Shown: piece by piece, positions 17,395-26,345 of the stretch
Layout of the letters: the number at the start of each line of letters is the position of its first letter
Numbering within the stretch: position 1 is the first letter of the stretch
Notes under the pieces: model-generated
Database searches by the model: none
What the model saw: the letters and a program-made list of their open reading frames with translations, nothing else
What the model was told of the DNA's origin: nothing
Made by a program: the position numbers and the translations under genes
NCBI GenBank assembly: GCA_945897755.1
Contig: CAMDGH010000007.1
Location: 1 to 53,386 of the forward strand
Length of the DNA: 53,386 nucleotides
Direction: 5' to 3'
From: Chryseobacterium gleum
GTDB taxonomy: Bacteria; Bacteroidota; Bacteroidia; Flavobacteriales_D; Crocinitomicaceae

Positions 17395-19503
17395 ATGAAT
17401 ATCAATAATTTTATAAAAACTAAAACACAACTTCCTGAACTAGGTATTCTAAATACAATTAAGTTGTTGAATGAAGGTGCAACTATTCCTTTTATTTCTC
17501 GATATAGAAAAGAATTTACGGGTGGACTGGATGAGGTTCAGGTTCTTGCGATACGAGATGCGTTAAAGTTAGCTTCAGATATTTCTTCTCGCCAAAATAC
17601 AATTATTAAAGCGATTGATGATCAGGGTAAACTTACAAGTGAATTAAAGAAACAGATTTTTGAGGCCTGTGATTTGACAATTTTAGAAGATCTTTATTTA
17701 CCGTTTAAGTTAAAACGCCTTACGCGAGGAGAAAAAGCGAGGAAAGCTGGATTGGAACCTTTAGCTATACTCGTGTTAACTCAATCAGGGAGCGATCCTT
17801 CGCTCTTATCAATGCCTTTTATTAATTCGGAAATTACTTCCGTTGAATCTGCTCTTTCTGGTGCAAAAGATATTATTGCTGAAATCGTAAGTGAACATGT
17901 TGAATGTAGGTCTCGATTGAGAAGATTGTTTCATCGAGAGGCGGTTTTAAAAACAAAGGTGGTCAAAGGTAAACTTGAGGAAGGCGAAAAATATAAAGAT
18001 TATTTCGACTTTTCTGAAGCTCTTTATAAAATTCCATCTCACCGATTTTTAGCTATTTATCGGGGAGAAAAAGAAGGTGTAATTTCGCTAAAAGCCCAAC
18101 CTGAAAAAGAGGATGCACTTAATATGGTAAGTTCTTTCTTTGTTAAATCATCAAATAAATCTGGTAAATTAGTAGAAGAGGCATGCCAAGATGCTTATAA
18201 GCGTCTCCTTTCTGTTTCTTTGGAAAGTGAACTATTGTCGCATGCTAAAGCGAAGGCTGATGTAGATGCAATACGTGTTTTTGCAACAAATCTAAAGCAG
18301 TTGTTACTAGCTGCTCCGCTTGGATCAAAACGTATTTTAGCACTTGATCCAGGTTTTAGATCTGGGTGTAAGTTGGTTTGCTTAGATCAGCAAGGGAATC
18401 TGTTAACAAATACTACGATATTCCCTCACCCACCTCAAAATGAAAGAGATAAAGCGGCTTCTAAAGTAAGTCAATTGGTTCAAATGTATAAAATTGACGC
18501 GATTGCAATTGGAGATGGGACTGCAGGAAGAGAAACGGAAGCGTTTATTCGTAAGGTTCGCTTTGATAGGGATTTAGAGGTATATGTAGTGCGTGAAGAC
18601 GGGGCTTCGATTTATTCTGTAAGTCCGATTGCTCGAAAAGAATTTCCCGACTATGATGTAACTGTAAGGGGGGCTGTTTCGATTGGGAGGAGGTTGATCG
18701 ACCCATTGTCTGAATTGGTGAAAATTGACCCTAAATCGATGGGTGTTGGTCAGTATCAACATGAAGTGAATCAACTTTTGTTAAAAGAATGCCTTGATGA
18801 CGTGGTTGTTTCGGCTGTAAATCTTGTGGGTGTTGATTTGAATACAGCATCTCCTTATTTACTTCAGTATGTTTCTGGTTTGGGGCCTGCTTTAGCTGAA
18901 AACATTGTTAAATATAGGGCTGATAATGGTGATTTCAAACGACGAGAAGAGTTGAAAAAAGTTAAATTACTCGGTCCAAAAGCGTTTGAGCAGTCAGCAG
19001 GTTTCTTGAGAATTAAAAATGGAGATTCACCCTTAGATAATTCAGCGATTCATCCTGAATCCTATGGTTTAATTGAATCTTTCGCTAAAAAGTTAAAAGT
19101 GAATTTGATTGATTTAATTGGCGACATTCCCTTGATAGATACTTTAAAAAATTCGGATTTCTCTGCGATAGATTCTTTTACATTTGAAGATTTGTGTTCT
19201 GAATTAAAAAAGCCGGGTAGAGATCCAAGAAAAAAGGCAAAAGTGTTTGAATTTGACACTCATTTAAAAACGATTGATCAAATTAGAGAAGGAATGAAGT
19301 TGCCAGGTATTGTTACGAATGTAACCGATTTTGGCGCTTTTGTTAATATTGGAATCAAAGAGAATGGATTGATTCATAAGTCCCAGTTGTCAGATACTTT
19401 TGTGACAGACGCTTCTTTGTTTATTTCACTTCATGAACACGTGCTGGTAGAAGTGGTTTCTATTGATGTTGAACGAAAAAGAATAGGGTTAAAAAAGGTT
19501 TAA
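17395..19503 (+). CDS. tex: RNA-binding transcriptional accessory protein Tex
   Basis: The 702-residue protein has the Tex layout: an N-terminal helical domain (F-I-S-R-Y-R-K-E near residue 34), a YqgF/RNase H-like core beginning I-L-A-L-D-P-G-F-R-S-G at about 314, a helix-hairpin-helix pair (N-T-A-S ... V-S-G-L-G-P-A-L-A), and a C-terminal S1 RNA-binding domain (about 628-702; G-I-V-T-N-V-T-D-F-G-A-F-V). Tex is a cytoplasmic nucleic-acid-binding protein thought to act in transcription and stress tolerance. Length is slightly short but complete. It ends the run that starts at 10977 and is convergent with the M1 peptidase gene. Confidence 0.95.
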   Translation: MNINNFIKTKTQLPELGILNTIKLLNEGATIPFISRYRKEFTGGLDEVQVLAIRDALKLASDISSRQNTIIKAIDDQGKLTSELKKQIFEACDLTILEDLYLPFKLKRLTRGEKARKAGLEPLAILVLTQSGSDPSLLSMPFINSEITSVESALSGAKDIIAEIVSEHVECRSRLRRLFHREAVLKTKVVKGKLEEGEKYKDYFDFSEALYKIPSHRFLAIYRGEKEGVISLKAQPEKEDALNMVSSFFVKSSNKSGKLVEEACQDAYKRLLSVSLESELLSHAKAKADVDAIRVFATNLKQLLLAAPLGSKRILALDPGFRSGCKLVCLDQQGNLLTNTTIFPHPPQNERDKAASKVSQLVQMYKIDAIAIGDGTAGRETEAFIRKVRFDRDLEVYVVREDGASIYSVSPIARKEFPDYDVTVRGAVSIGRRLIDPLSELVKIDPKSMGVGQYQHEVNQLLLKECLDDVVVSAVNLVGVDLNTASPYLLQYVSGLGPALAENIVKYRADNGDFKRREELKKVKLLGPKAFEQSAGFLRIKNGDSPLDNSAIHPESYGLIESFAKKLKVNLIDLIGDIPLIDTLKNSDFSAIDSFTFEDLCSELKKPGRDPRKKAKVFEFDTHLKTIDQIREGMKLPGIVTNVTDFGAFVNIGIKENGLIHKSQLSDTFVTDASLFISLHEHVLVEVVSIDVERKRIGLKKV

Positions 19504-19534
19504 TAAATGTCCATTAGACCTAAAACAATCTTTT

Positions 19535-21115
19535 TTATTTTATTTCTTCGAATAGTAATTTTACGTTTGGATCCAGTTTTATAGTTCTAATTGGAAAAAG
19601 GAAGGGTAGGGTGAGTACTTCTTGTTTTTTAGTAATCGCAAGTTGCTTTAATTCGATACTTCCGTTCTCGTATAAAATTTCGATCTCTAAGGGAAACTCA
19701 AAATGATTTTCTTGAAGTTGATTTATTGAAATGATGTTTTCGTTTTTTGAAGATGTAAAACTTGTTTTTAGCTTTGGATGCCCTTTTTGACTTGTCCATT
19801 GGTGTTGGAATTGATGGAGATCCTTTTTACTTTCTTCACAAGCAATGCTGAAGAAATCGTTCGTGGTAGCGTTCTTAAATTTATACGTATTGTAATACGT
19901 TCGAATGACTAATTTAAATAGCTCATCTCCTAATTCATTTCTAAGCATATGTAATACCCAGGCACCTTTTTGATATGCGTTTGTGTTTAACATTTCTTTG
20001 GCAGAGTTTGAGATTGTATCGTGCAAAGGAAGTTGTTGCTGTTTGTAAAATTGGATTACGCGATTTCGATCTGAAATTAATTGCTTTTTGAATGCGGTAT
20101 TTCCCAAAGAATTCAAAATATACAGGTTTGTCATGAAGGTTGCAAATCCTTCACTTAACCAAAGGTGTGTCCAATCTGCTTCAGTTGCTGAGTTTCCAAA
20201 CCATTGATGGGCTAGTTCGTGGGTGATTAATTCATCTATTTGTTGTGTTCCGGTGATAGCATTTTCATCGTAAAAAATACATCCTGCGTTTTCCATTCCT
20301 CCATATGTTGTCGTTGATTGTACATTGTGTAATTCTGTGAATGGATAATCTCCAATGTAATTTTGTAAAAATGAGAGAATCTGAGCTGTATGAATAAAGT
20401 CACTTAACCCTTTTTTTTCTTCTGATGGATATACATAATTAGTTATTCTTATTGATCCAAGTTGGGAGGTTTCTTTTATGAAATTAGCTGCACCAAACAC
20501 CATTACTTTGGTTGGGATAGGCGTATTCATTTTAAATTGTGTTGTTTGTGTTTTTCCTTTAATGATAGCTGACTCTTTTGTCCCATTTGCAACAATTTGG
20601 TAATGGGATGGAGCAATTAGTGTATAGTCAACTGTAGCTTTGTCGGATGGATGATCTATGCAAGCAAACCAATTACTTGCTCGTGTTGGCCAATTATCGC
20701 CAAAAAAAGTCCGTTCGTTGAATTTGTTCTTCCCGATAATTAAACCATCATCTGGTATTCCTTTGTAATGAATTGTAAATGTATCTATTTCTTGATCGCA
20801 TGCTGTTGGATAAATTACAGTTCGATTTACTCCTTGTTTAAAACGGACAGGAATAGTTCCCTTTTTAATTGAAATGACGGTCATTCCGTTCGCTCCTTTT
20901 TTTAAGGGGCCCTTTAAATCGAGAGAAAATGAATCAATTTCTTTTTTATAACGAATCAAAATATGTTCTACTCCATCAATGCTATTATTTTTATCTTGAA
21001 TTGTAAGGGTTAAATTATAATTAAGGATGTCAATATTTTGCTGTTGTTTGTTTTCATGCTGAGATAAAACAACAAAACAAGCACACATAAAAAAGAAGGA
21101 AATGAGAAAACGCAT
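19535..21115 (-). CDS. M1 family zinc aminopeptidase, exported
   Basis: The 526-residue protein has a signal peptide (hydrophobic 3-17, cleavage near L-S-Q), an N-terminal beta domain, and the gluzincin catalytic domain: G-G-M-E-N-A substrate motif, zinc ligands in H-E-L-A-H-Q-W (His 299, Glu 300, His 303), and the third ligand Glu 322 in L-W-L-S-E-G-F. Length fits the shorter Bacteroidota members that lack the large C-terminal helical domain. It likely trims peptides in the periplasm. The start codon overlaps the mtaB stop by one base, so the two are translationally coupled despite unrelated activities. Confidence 0.92.
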   Translation of the reverse strand: MRFLISFFFMCACFVVLSQHENKQQQNIDILNYNLTLTIQDKNNSIDGVEHILIRYKKEIDSFSLDLKGPLKKGANGMTVISIKKGTIPVRFKQGVNRTVIYPTACDQEIDTFTIHYKGIPDDGLIIGKNKFNERTFFGDNWPTRASNWFACIDHPSDKATVDYTLIAPSHYQIVANGTKESAIIKGKTQTTQFKMNTPIPTKVMVFGAANFIKETSQLGSIRITNYVYPSEEKKGLSDFIHTAQILSFLQNYIGDYPFTELHNVQSTTTYGGMENAGCIFYDENAITGTQQIDELITHELAHQWFGNSATEADWTHLWLSEGFATFMTNLYILNSLGNTAFKKQLISDRNRVIQFYKQQQLPLHDTISNSAKEMLNTNAYQKGAWVLHMLRNELGDELFKLVIRTYYNTYKFKNATTNDFFSIACEESKKDLHQFQHQWTSQKGHPKLKTSFTSSKNENIISINQLQENHFEFPLEIEILYENGSIELKQLAITKKQEVLTLPFLFPIRTIKLDPNVKLLFEEIK

Positions 21116-22416
21116 TATAAAAGTTCAATTTTAACAATGCCATCACGGTCTATTTCAAGCAATTTAATTTTTTGACAGGTATTTATGAGTGATTCATTGA
21201 AGGGGTATTTAACTTTTATGTAGTTTTCCGTAAATCCATACATCATTCCGTTATCTTCTTCAGATTCAAATAAAACGGTTCTAATACTTCCAATTGTTTG
21301 TTCGTAAAAAGCTCTTTTTTTCTTTTCAGATAATATGTGGAGCATTTTACTTCGTTCTTTTCTAGTTGACATCGGAATAGTTTCACCAAGTTTTGGAGCA
21401 CTTGTATTCGCTCTTTCAGAATAGGTAAATACGTGAATGTAAGATATTTCAAGTTCATTTAAGAAATTGTAGGAGTCTATAAACTCTTCGTCAGTCTCTC
21501 CCGGAAACCCAACAATTACATCTACTCCGATACAGCAGTCTGGTCTAAGTGATTTTATTTGAGTTACCCGATCTGCATAAAGGGATCGTTCGTATTTTCT
21601 GCGCATCACTTTTAATAGTCGGTCATTTCCTATTTGGAGTGGAATGTGAAAATGGGGAGTAAATCGCTTAGATTCGGATAAACAAAAATCAATGATTTGA
21701 TTGCTGAGTAAATTAGGTTCTATAGATGAAATCCGAAAACGATCAATTCCTTCTATTTTGTCTAAGGAGCGAATTAATTGATGAAAATTTTCTTCCCCAC
21801 CCTGACCAAAGTCACCAATGTTTACTCCTGTTAAAACAATTTCTTTAATCTTTGTCAGTGCAATTTTTTCTGCTTCTAAGACAGTCTTGTCAATGGATGC
21901 GTTTCTACTTTTTCCTCTTGCTAAGGGAATGGTGCAAAAACTACAAAAATAATCACACCCGTCTTGTACTTTTAAAAATGAGCGTGTTCTGTCACCAAAT
22001 GAGTAGGAAGGAATAAAATCGATTGTTTCTTTTATGTTTTTTGTTTGTATGGATGTATTTTCGATTTTATCAGTGTTGTCTATGTAGGATAAGATATCAA
22101 ATTTTTCATTTGCACCCAATACCAAATCTACTCCGGGTATTTTAGCTATTTCTTCTGGTTTAAGTTGCGCATAACACCCCACGATTGTTACAAAAGCATT
22201 TGGGTTGATGTTTAGGGCTTTTTTTACGAGTTGCTTACATTTTTTATCTGCATTTTCGGTCACAGAACATGTGTTTATGATGTAAATATCAGGAGTGTCT
22301 TCAAATCCTACTTTAGCAAAGCCGGCGTCTTCAAATAAACGTGATATAGTTGATGTTTCAGAGAAATTTAACTTACACCCTAAGGTGTAAAAAGCAACTT
22401 TTTTGTAGTGTATCAT
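21115..22416 (-). CDS. mtaB: tRNA t6A37 methylthiotransferase MtaB
   Basis: MtaB is a radical-SAM enzyme that adds a methylthio group at C2 of t6A37 in tRNAs reading ANN codons. The 433-residue protein has the N-terminal UPF0004 domain with three cluster cysteines (T-L-G-C-K-L-N; N-T-C-S-V-T; V-G-C-Y-A-Q) and the radical-SAM motif C-D-Y-F-C-S-F-C (CxxxCxxC). It also has the G-V-N-I-G-D-F and V-D-V-I-V-G-F-P-G-E-T-D regions and a TRAM-like C-terminus. The L-G-C-K-L-N form and length favour MtaB over MiaB or RimO. It lies downstream of miaE and a DUF5522 gene on the same strand. Confidence 0.93.
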   Translation of the reverse strand: MIHYKKVAFYTLGCKLNFSETSTISRLFEDAGFAKVGFEDTPDIYIINTCSVTENADKKCKQLVKKALNINPNAFVTIVGCYAQLKPEEIAKIPGVDLVLGANEKFDILSYIDNTDKIENTSIQTKNIKETIDFIPSYSFGDRTRSFLKVQDGCDYFCSFCTIPLARGKSRNASIDKTVLEAEKIALTKIKEIVLTGVNIGDFGQGGEENFHQLIRSLDKIEGIDRFRISSIEPNLLSNQIIDFCLSESKRFTPHFHIPLQIGNDRLLKVMRRKYERSLYADRVTQIKSLRPDCCIGVDVIVGFPGETDEEFIDSYNFLNELEISYIHVFTYSERANTSAPKLGETIPMSTRKERSKMLHILSEKKKRAFYEQTIGSIRTVLFESEEDNGMMYGFTENYIKVKYPFNESLINTCQKIKLLEIDRDGIVKIELL

Positions 22417-22510
22417 ATCAAGGCAAAAGTAAGTAAACCTACTTAAAAATAAAATGCATAAGGGTTAGAATATAGCTATCAATCCAATTTTAGCTCAAAA
22501 TAGACGCTTT

Positions 22511-22702
22511 TTAATTTGGTTTTTCAATAAGTCCTGTCTTTCTATTATAACCATATGGGCAATGTTTACAACCACTTTTACAACAGTAAGTTCTTTTTAA
22601 AAGGTATTTCTCAGTGAAGATAATGTATCCGTCTTCACTGAGGTAAAAATCATCAGGGTCGAGGGTGTTTAATTTAGAGAAAGACGAAAATTCGGAGTCC
22701 AT
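22511..22702 (-). CDS. DUF5522 cysteine-rich small protein
   Basis: The 63-residue protein matches the DUF5522 pattern: D-D-F-Y-L-S-E-D-G-Y-I-I-F-T-E-K-Y-L-L-K-R followed by C-C-K-S-G-C-K-H-C-P-Y-G-Y. The four clustered cysteines and the histidine suggest metal or iron-sulfur cluster binding. No function is established to my knowledge. It lies 14 bases after miaE and 94 bases before mtaB, between two tRNA position-37 modification genes. Confidence 0.85.
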   Translation of the reverse strand: MDSEFSSFSKLNTLDPDDFYLSEDGYIIFTEKYLLKRTYCCKSGCKHCPYGYNRKTGLIEKPN

Positions 22703-22716
22703 TTTAGTTGATTAGA

Positions 22717-23298
22717 TTAACCGTGAATACGTTCTTTTTTTCCATATTTTTGAATGATTTGGTCTTCAAAAACTATCCATTCTTTCCAACGTTTGTCCAC
22801 ATCAACTCCTTGCCCATATTTTTTAGCAAACCCTAAAAATGCAGTGTAATGCCCAGCTTCACTAATCATGAGTTCTCTGTAAAAAGAGGCCAATTCTTCA
22901 TCTTCAATATGTGATGATAGTACTTTAAAACGTTCGCAACTTCGAGCTTCGATCATTGCAGAAAACAAAAGTCGATCTACTAATGCATCGTTACGACTAC
23001 CATCTTTTTTCAGGAACTTAAATAATTCGTTTACATAATTATCCTTGCGTTCACGCCCAAGTTTCATACCTCTTTTTTTTAGGATTTCATGTACTTGTTC
23101 GAAATGTGCTATTTCTTCTTTGCAAATGATCAATAATTCAGTGACTAAATCTTCGTGTTCTGAATTATAAGCAATAAGCGTAATTGCATTTGTAGCTGCT
23201 TTTTGTTCACACCAAGCATGGTCTGTAAGTAATTCTTCGATGTTTGAAGATGCGATGTCTACCCATCTTGGGTCGGTAGAAAGTTTTAGTCCGAGCAT
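22717..23298 (-). CDS. miaE: tRNA ms2io6A37 hydroxylase MiaE
   Basis: MiaE is a diiron monooxygenase that hydroxylates the isopentenyl group of ms2i6A37 in tRNA. The 193-residue protein has the ferritin-like four-helix bundle with carboxylate/histidine ligand motifs: D-H-A-W-C-E-Q-K-A-A, E-E-I-A-H-F-E-Q-V-H, E-A-R-S-C-E-R-F and S-E-A-G-H-Y. Length is close to the short MiaE form. It heads the minus-strand set miaE-DUF5522-mtaB-M1 peptidase. The matching miaA and miaB genes, needed to make its substrate, are not in this window. Confidence 0.92.
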   Translation of the reverse strand: MLGLKLSTDPRWVDIASSNIEELLTDHAWCEQKAATNAITLIAYNSEHEDLVTELLIICKEEIAHFEQVHEILKKRGMKLGRERKDNYVNELFKFLKKDGSRNDALVDRLLFSAMIEARSCERFKVLSSHIEDEELASFYRELMISEAGHYTAFLGFAKKYGQGVDVDKRWKEWIVFEDQIIQKYGKKERIHG

Positions 23299-23347
23299 GA
23301 TTGATTTGAATTTTACAACAAAGTTACGATATATCTATTAGTGTGAA

Positions 23348-23377
23348 TTGAAGTAAAATCATTTATTTATACATTTG
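23348..23377 (+). promoter_or_regulatory. Promoter of the isoaspartyl peptidase gene
   Basis: TTG (23348-23350), a 19-base spacer and TACATTTG (23370-23377) give an exact match to the Bacteroidota TTG-N19-TAnnTTTG consensus, about 42 bases before the start codon. It is the best promoter match found in the window. Confidence 0.6.
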
Positions 23378-23419
23378 TGTTCGATAATAATAGCAATTGA
23401 ATAATAAAAAAACTAAATT

Positions 23420-24361
23420 ATGAGTAAATACGCGATTGCAATCCATGGAGGTGCAGGAACAATCCTCCCTCATTTAATGACTGAAGATAAAGAAAAAGCA
23501 TATAAAAAAGCGCTAACGGATGCTATTGAAGCGGGAGAACGTATTCTGAAAAATGGAGGTGATGCAATTGATTCAGTTCAAGCTGCTGTAGTTTCATTGG
23601 AGAATAACCCCCTTTTCAACGCAGGTAGAGGATCTGTTTTTACTCATACTGGAATTCATGAAATGGATGCAAGTATTATGGAAGGTGAAACATTGAATTG
23701 CGGGGCTGTTTCTGGTGTTACAGGAGTTGTTAATCCGATTGAGTTAGCTCGATCTGTAATGGATAAAACCGAACATGTTTATTTGTCTGGTCAAGGAGCG
23801 ATTGCATTTGCTGAATCTATTGGAACACCTTTCGCTGACCCTTCTTATTTTCATGATGATTTTAGGTATAATCAATTCCAACAAGCATTAAAGACAGATA
23901 CGGTTCAGTTAGATCACACGAAAGATGCATTCGAACAAGGGGAGAAGAAGTTTGGAACTGTTGGTGCTGTTGCTTTGGATATGAAAGGTAATTTAGCTGC
24001 TGCTACAAGTACGGGAGGAATGACAAATAAGAAGTATGGAAGGGTAGGTGATAGCCCAATTATTGGGGCAGGAACTTATGCTAATAATTCAACGTGTGCT
24101 GTTAGTTGTACCGGACATGGTGAGTTTTTTATTCGCGCTGTTGTTGCATATGATGTCTCTTGCCTAATGGAATACAAAGGATTGAGCCTAGAAGAAGCTT
24201 GTAAGGAAGTAGTTTCTAATAAATTAGTAGCTCTTGGAGGAGAAGGTGGATTGGTGGCTATTGATAAAGAGGGTAATATTTCCCTTCCGTTTAATTCGGA
24301 TGGTATGTATCGGGCAAAAAAGAAATCGGATGAAGCAATTTTTGTTGCGATTTACAAGTAA
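23420..24361 (+). CDS. Isoaspartyl peptidase / L-asparaginase (Ntn hydrolase)
   Basis: The 313-residue precursor belongs to the plant-type asparaginase family: I-H-G-G-A-G-T at the N-terminus, F-N-A-G-R-G-S-V-F, and the autocleavage site K-F-G-T-V-G-A-V-A with the nucleophile Thr 180. Cleavage before Thr 180 should give alpha and beta subunits of an N-terminal nucleophile hydrolase that removes beta-aspartyl dipeptides and hydrolyses asparagine. There is no signal peptide, unlike the glycosylasparaginase relatives, so it is probably cytoplasmic. It is monocistronic with a good promoter. Confidence 0.92.
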   Translation: MSKYAIAIHGGAGTILPHLMTEDKEKAYKKALTDAIEAGERILKNGGDAIDSVQAAVVSLENNPLFNAGRGSVFTHTGIHEMDASIMEGETLNCGAVSGVTGVVNPIELARSVMDKTEHVYLSGQGAIAFAESIGTPFADPSYFHDDFRYNQFQQALKTDTVQLDHTKDAFEQGEKKFGTVGAVALDMKGNLAAATSTGGMTNKKYGRVGDSPIIGAGTYANNSTCAVSCTGHGEFFIRAVVAYDVSCLMEYKGLSLEEACKEVVSNKLVALGGEGGLVAIDKEGNISLPFNSDGMYRAKKKSDEAIFVAIYK

Positions 24362-24501
24362 ATTAACCTTGTTTTAAGGAAAGTGAAGCTACCCACTTAA
24401 ATATTTCTTTATATTTTTTTTTATTTAAAATTAAATTTATATATTAGCACTATACTAACTAAACATAATCGCCTATATAACTATTCTACTCTAATTAATT
24501 T

Positions 24502-24525
24502 TTAACCGAGGATATCCTCAATTAA
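24502..24525. promoter_or_regulatory. Palindrome in front of the sigma-factor gene
   Basis: GAGGATATCCTC (24508-24519) is a perfect 12-base palindrome. It extends outward to TTAA-N2-GAGGATATCCTC-N2-TTAA. It ends 11 bases before the start codon, so it could be an operator or an mRNA hairpin that limits translation initiation. Confidence 0.45.
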
Positions 24526-24536
24526 TCTGTAGAATA

Positions 24537-25133
24537 ATGGAACGTTTATTAGACGACTCACTTTTAGTAAGTCAATATCTTAATGGTAATCACCAAGCAT
24601 TAGAAGAAATTATAAGACGTTACAAACGTTCTATTTTTAAATCCATCCTTACTAAAGTCAAATCAGTAGAGTTGGCTGAAGATATTTTTCAAGATACCTT
24701 TATGAAAATCATTGATTCGCTCCGTTCGGGTAAATATAATGAAGTGGGTAAATTCTTGCCTTGGGCTTTAAGGATAGCTAATAATTTGGTGATGGATTAT
24801 TTTCGTAAACTAGGGAATCGTAAAATGATTTCTGATTCTTCCTCCAATTCTGATTCGTTCAACGTGTTTACGAATATGAAATCCGATTCAAGTGATTGGG
24901 TTGATTTAGAAATGAATAATGAACTTTGTCAGCAATTAATGCAGTTAGTTCATGAATTACCTGAATTACAAAAAGAAGTCGTTTTCTTAAGATTAATAGA
25001 AGGGTATTCTTTTAAGGAAATTGCTGAAATAAAAGGAATTAGCATTAATACGGCACTAGGAAGAATGCGTTATGCGATTCAGCACTTGAGAGATATGATA
25101 AAAGAAAGGAAAATTATGATCGAGATCGATTAA
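24537..25133 (+). CDS. RNA polymerase sigma factor, sigma-70/ECF type
   Basis: The 198-residue protein has region 2 (about 10-85: Y-L-N-G-N-H-Q-A-L-E-E-I-I-R-R-Y, A-E-D-I-F-Q-D-T-F-M-K, F-L-P-W-A-L-R-I-A-N-N-L-V-M-D-Y-F-R) and region 4 (about 125-190: L-P-E-L-Q-K-E-V-V-F-L-R, Y-S-F-K-E-I-A-E-I-K-G-I-S-I-N-T-A-L-G-R-M-R-Y-A). No region 1.1 or 3 is present. No anti-sigma gene follows, because the next element is a terminator, so regulation must come from elsewhere or from the palindrome upstream. The target regulon is unknown. Confidence 0.92.
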   Translation: MERLLDDSLLVSQYLNGNHQALEEIIRRYKRSIFKSILTKVKSVELAEDIFQDTFMKIIDSLRSGKYNEVGKFLPWALRIANNLVMDYFRKLGNRKMISDSSSNSDSFNVFTNMKSDSSDWVDLEMNNELCQQLMQLVHELPELQKEVVFLRLIEGYSFKEIAEIKGISINTALGRMRYAIQHLRDMIKERKIMIEID

Positions 25134-25158
25134 TTTCCAAATAGGAATAGTATAGAAT

Positions 25159-25190
25159 AAAAAAATCGGCTCAATTGAGCCGATTTTTTT
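25159..25190 (+). terminator. Intrinsic terminator after the sigma factor
   Basis: AAAAATCGGCTCAATTGAGCCGATTTTT is a self-complementary hairpin (arm about 14 bases) followed by further T residues. A-tracts and T-tracts on both sides could make it work in both directions. Confidence 0.85.
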
Positions 25191-25193
25191 ATT

Positions 25194-25318
25194 ATAAGGC
25201 CGTTGCAAAAGTTATAAATGGAGGCGGATTAAAAATTTAATACCGGAGTTTACTGTTGTAAATGAGGATTTTAAATTTTTGATTCAACGATGAGTTAGGG
25301 GTTTTGCAACGGTCTTAT
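25194..25318. mobile_element. MITE-like element, 125 bp
   Basis: The ends are 17-base terminal inverted repeats matching at 16 positions: ATAAGGCCGTTGCAAAA (25194-25210) and the complement of TTTTGCAACGGTCTTAT (25302-25318). Internal arms AAAAATTTAA (25231-25240) and TTAAATTTTT (25271-25280) are exact reverse complements, so the element can fold into one long hairpin. It has no coding capacity. This fits a non-autonomous miniature element moved by an insertion sequence with GTTGCAAAA-type ends. No clear target duplication was seen. Confidence 0.6.
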
Positions 25319-25411
25319 TCTGATAAATTTATAGACATGTATTATCATTCATCTTGTACTAGCTTAATTTTTCTTGTTAAAACGGGTTTTAATAATCGAA
25401 TCTAAGATGTG

Positions 25412-26332
25412 TTAATTAGTTAAAATATGTCTTTCTTTTTTTTCCAAATAGATATCATCAATGGTGACCAAGATTGCTGTTTCTTCAACATTTCCAAAAT
25501 CGTTATTTACTGCCGTACCAAAAGTCTTCATAGAAGGAGATAAGTGCATGTAAATATTTACGAGTGGGGGTACATTTTCATTTTTTGAACGAACAAAAGC
25601 ATTTAATACTTTAAAACCATCTTTAAAACTTAGGTCGTTTAATTGATTTTCATAATACGAATTGTTTGATTCAGACACTAAAGAGTGATAAGGTGTAATT
25701 AATTTTTCGTTATCAGGAAAGTAATGATGCATAAAGTGAAGTAAGAAATCACGCGCATCTTGATTATAGGAAGGGTACATAGTTACTTTTCCGAAAAAGT
25801 ATTTCATACTTGGGTTATTTATAATCAAGGCGCCTAAACCATCCCAAATATTATCTAAGGCAAAAAGCCCTTTCCGAGGATTTACTGTAGGTTGATAGTT
25901 GGGTTGCACCCAGCTTCTTCCTAATTCAATTGTATGAGGAAGATATGCTGTTATAAATTTCTCGGAGAAATCAAAATAATGATGCGTTGATAGCAATATT
26001 TCATTGTTTATGAGCGCATTTTTACAGAGGATATAACGGTAACCTCCAATAATTTCTTCGTCTTCGGGAGACCATACAATTAATTGTTCATAGCATGTTT
26101 CATTTGTGTCTAACTCATCCAAATCCATCGGTAAGCCAGTACCGCCTCCTGATTGTCTAAAGGTAACTTCCCTTAGGCGTCCAATTTCGGTTAAGGTATT
26201 AGGTGAATTGTGAAAATTAACTGAATAAATTTCGTTATCTCCTTTTCTAGTCTTTCTTAGAAATCGATCGGGTGTAAGTTCTTTCTTAATTAACGCTCTT
26301 TGAATTGGATTTACTAATTCTTGGTTTTCCAT
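25412..26332 (-). CDS. GNAT-fold N-acyltransferase, GlsB/OlsB-like
   Basis: The 306-residue protein shows the features of the hemolysin/OlsB-type acyltransferase group of GNAT enzymes: R-L-R-E-V-T-F-R near residue 54, E-Q-L-I-V-W-S-P followed by I-I-G-G-Y-R-Y, and E-L-G-R-S-W-V-Q-P, then F-F-G-K-V-T-M. In Bacteroides the related GlsB attaches a 3-hydroxy fatty acid to glycine, and in proteobacteria OlsB does so to ornithine, giving a lyso-aminolipid. It is followed by nothing on this strand but preceded 13 bases upstream by an O-acyltransferase gene, the pair needed for a diacyl aminolipid. The amino-acid substrate cannot be read from sequence. Confidence 0.82.
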   Translation of the reverse strand: MENQELVNPIQRALIKKELTPDRFLRKTRKGDNEIYSVNFHNSPNTLTEIGRLREVTFRQSGGGTGLPMDLDELDTNETCYEQLIVWSPEDEEIIGGYRYILCKNALINNEILLSTHHYFDFSEKFITAYLPHTIELGRSWVQPNYQPTVNPRKGLFALDNIWDGLGALIINNPSMKYFFGKVTMYPSYNQDARDFLLHFMHHYFPDNEKLITPYHSLVSESNNSYYENQLNDLSFKDGFKVLNAFVRSKNENVPPLVNIYMHLSPSMKTFGTAVNNDFGNVEETAILVTIDDIYLEKKERHILTN

Positions 26333-26345
26333 AATTTATGATATT

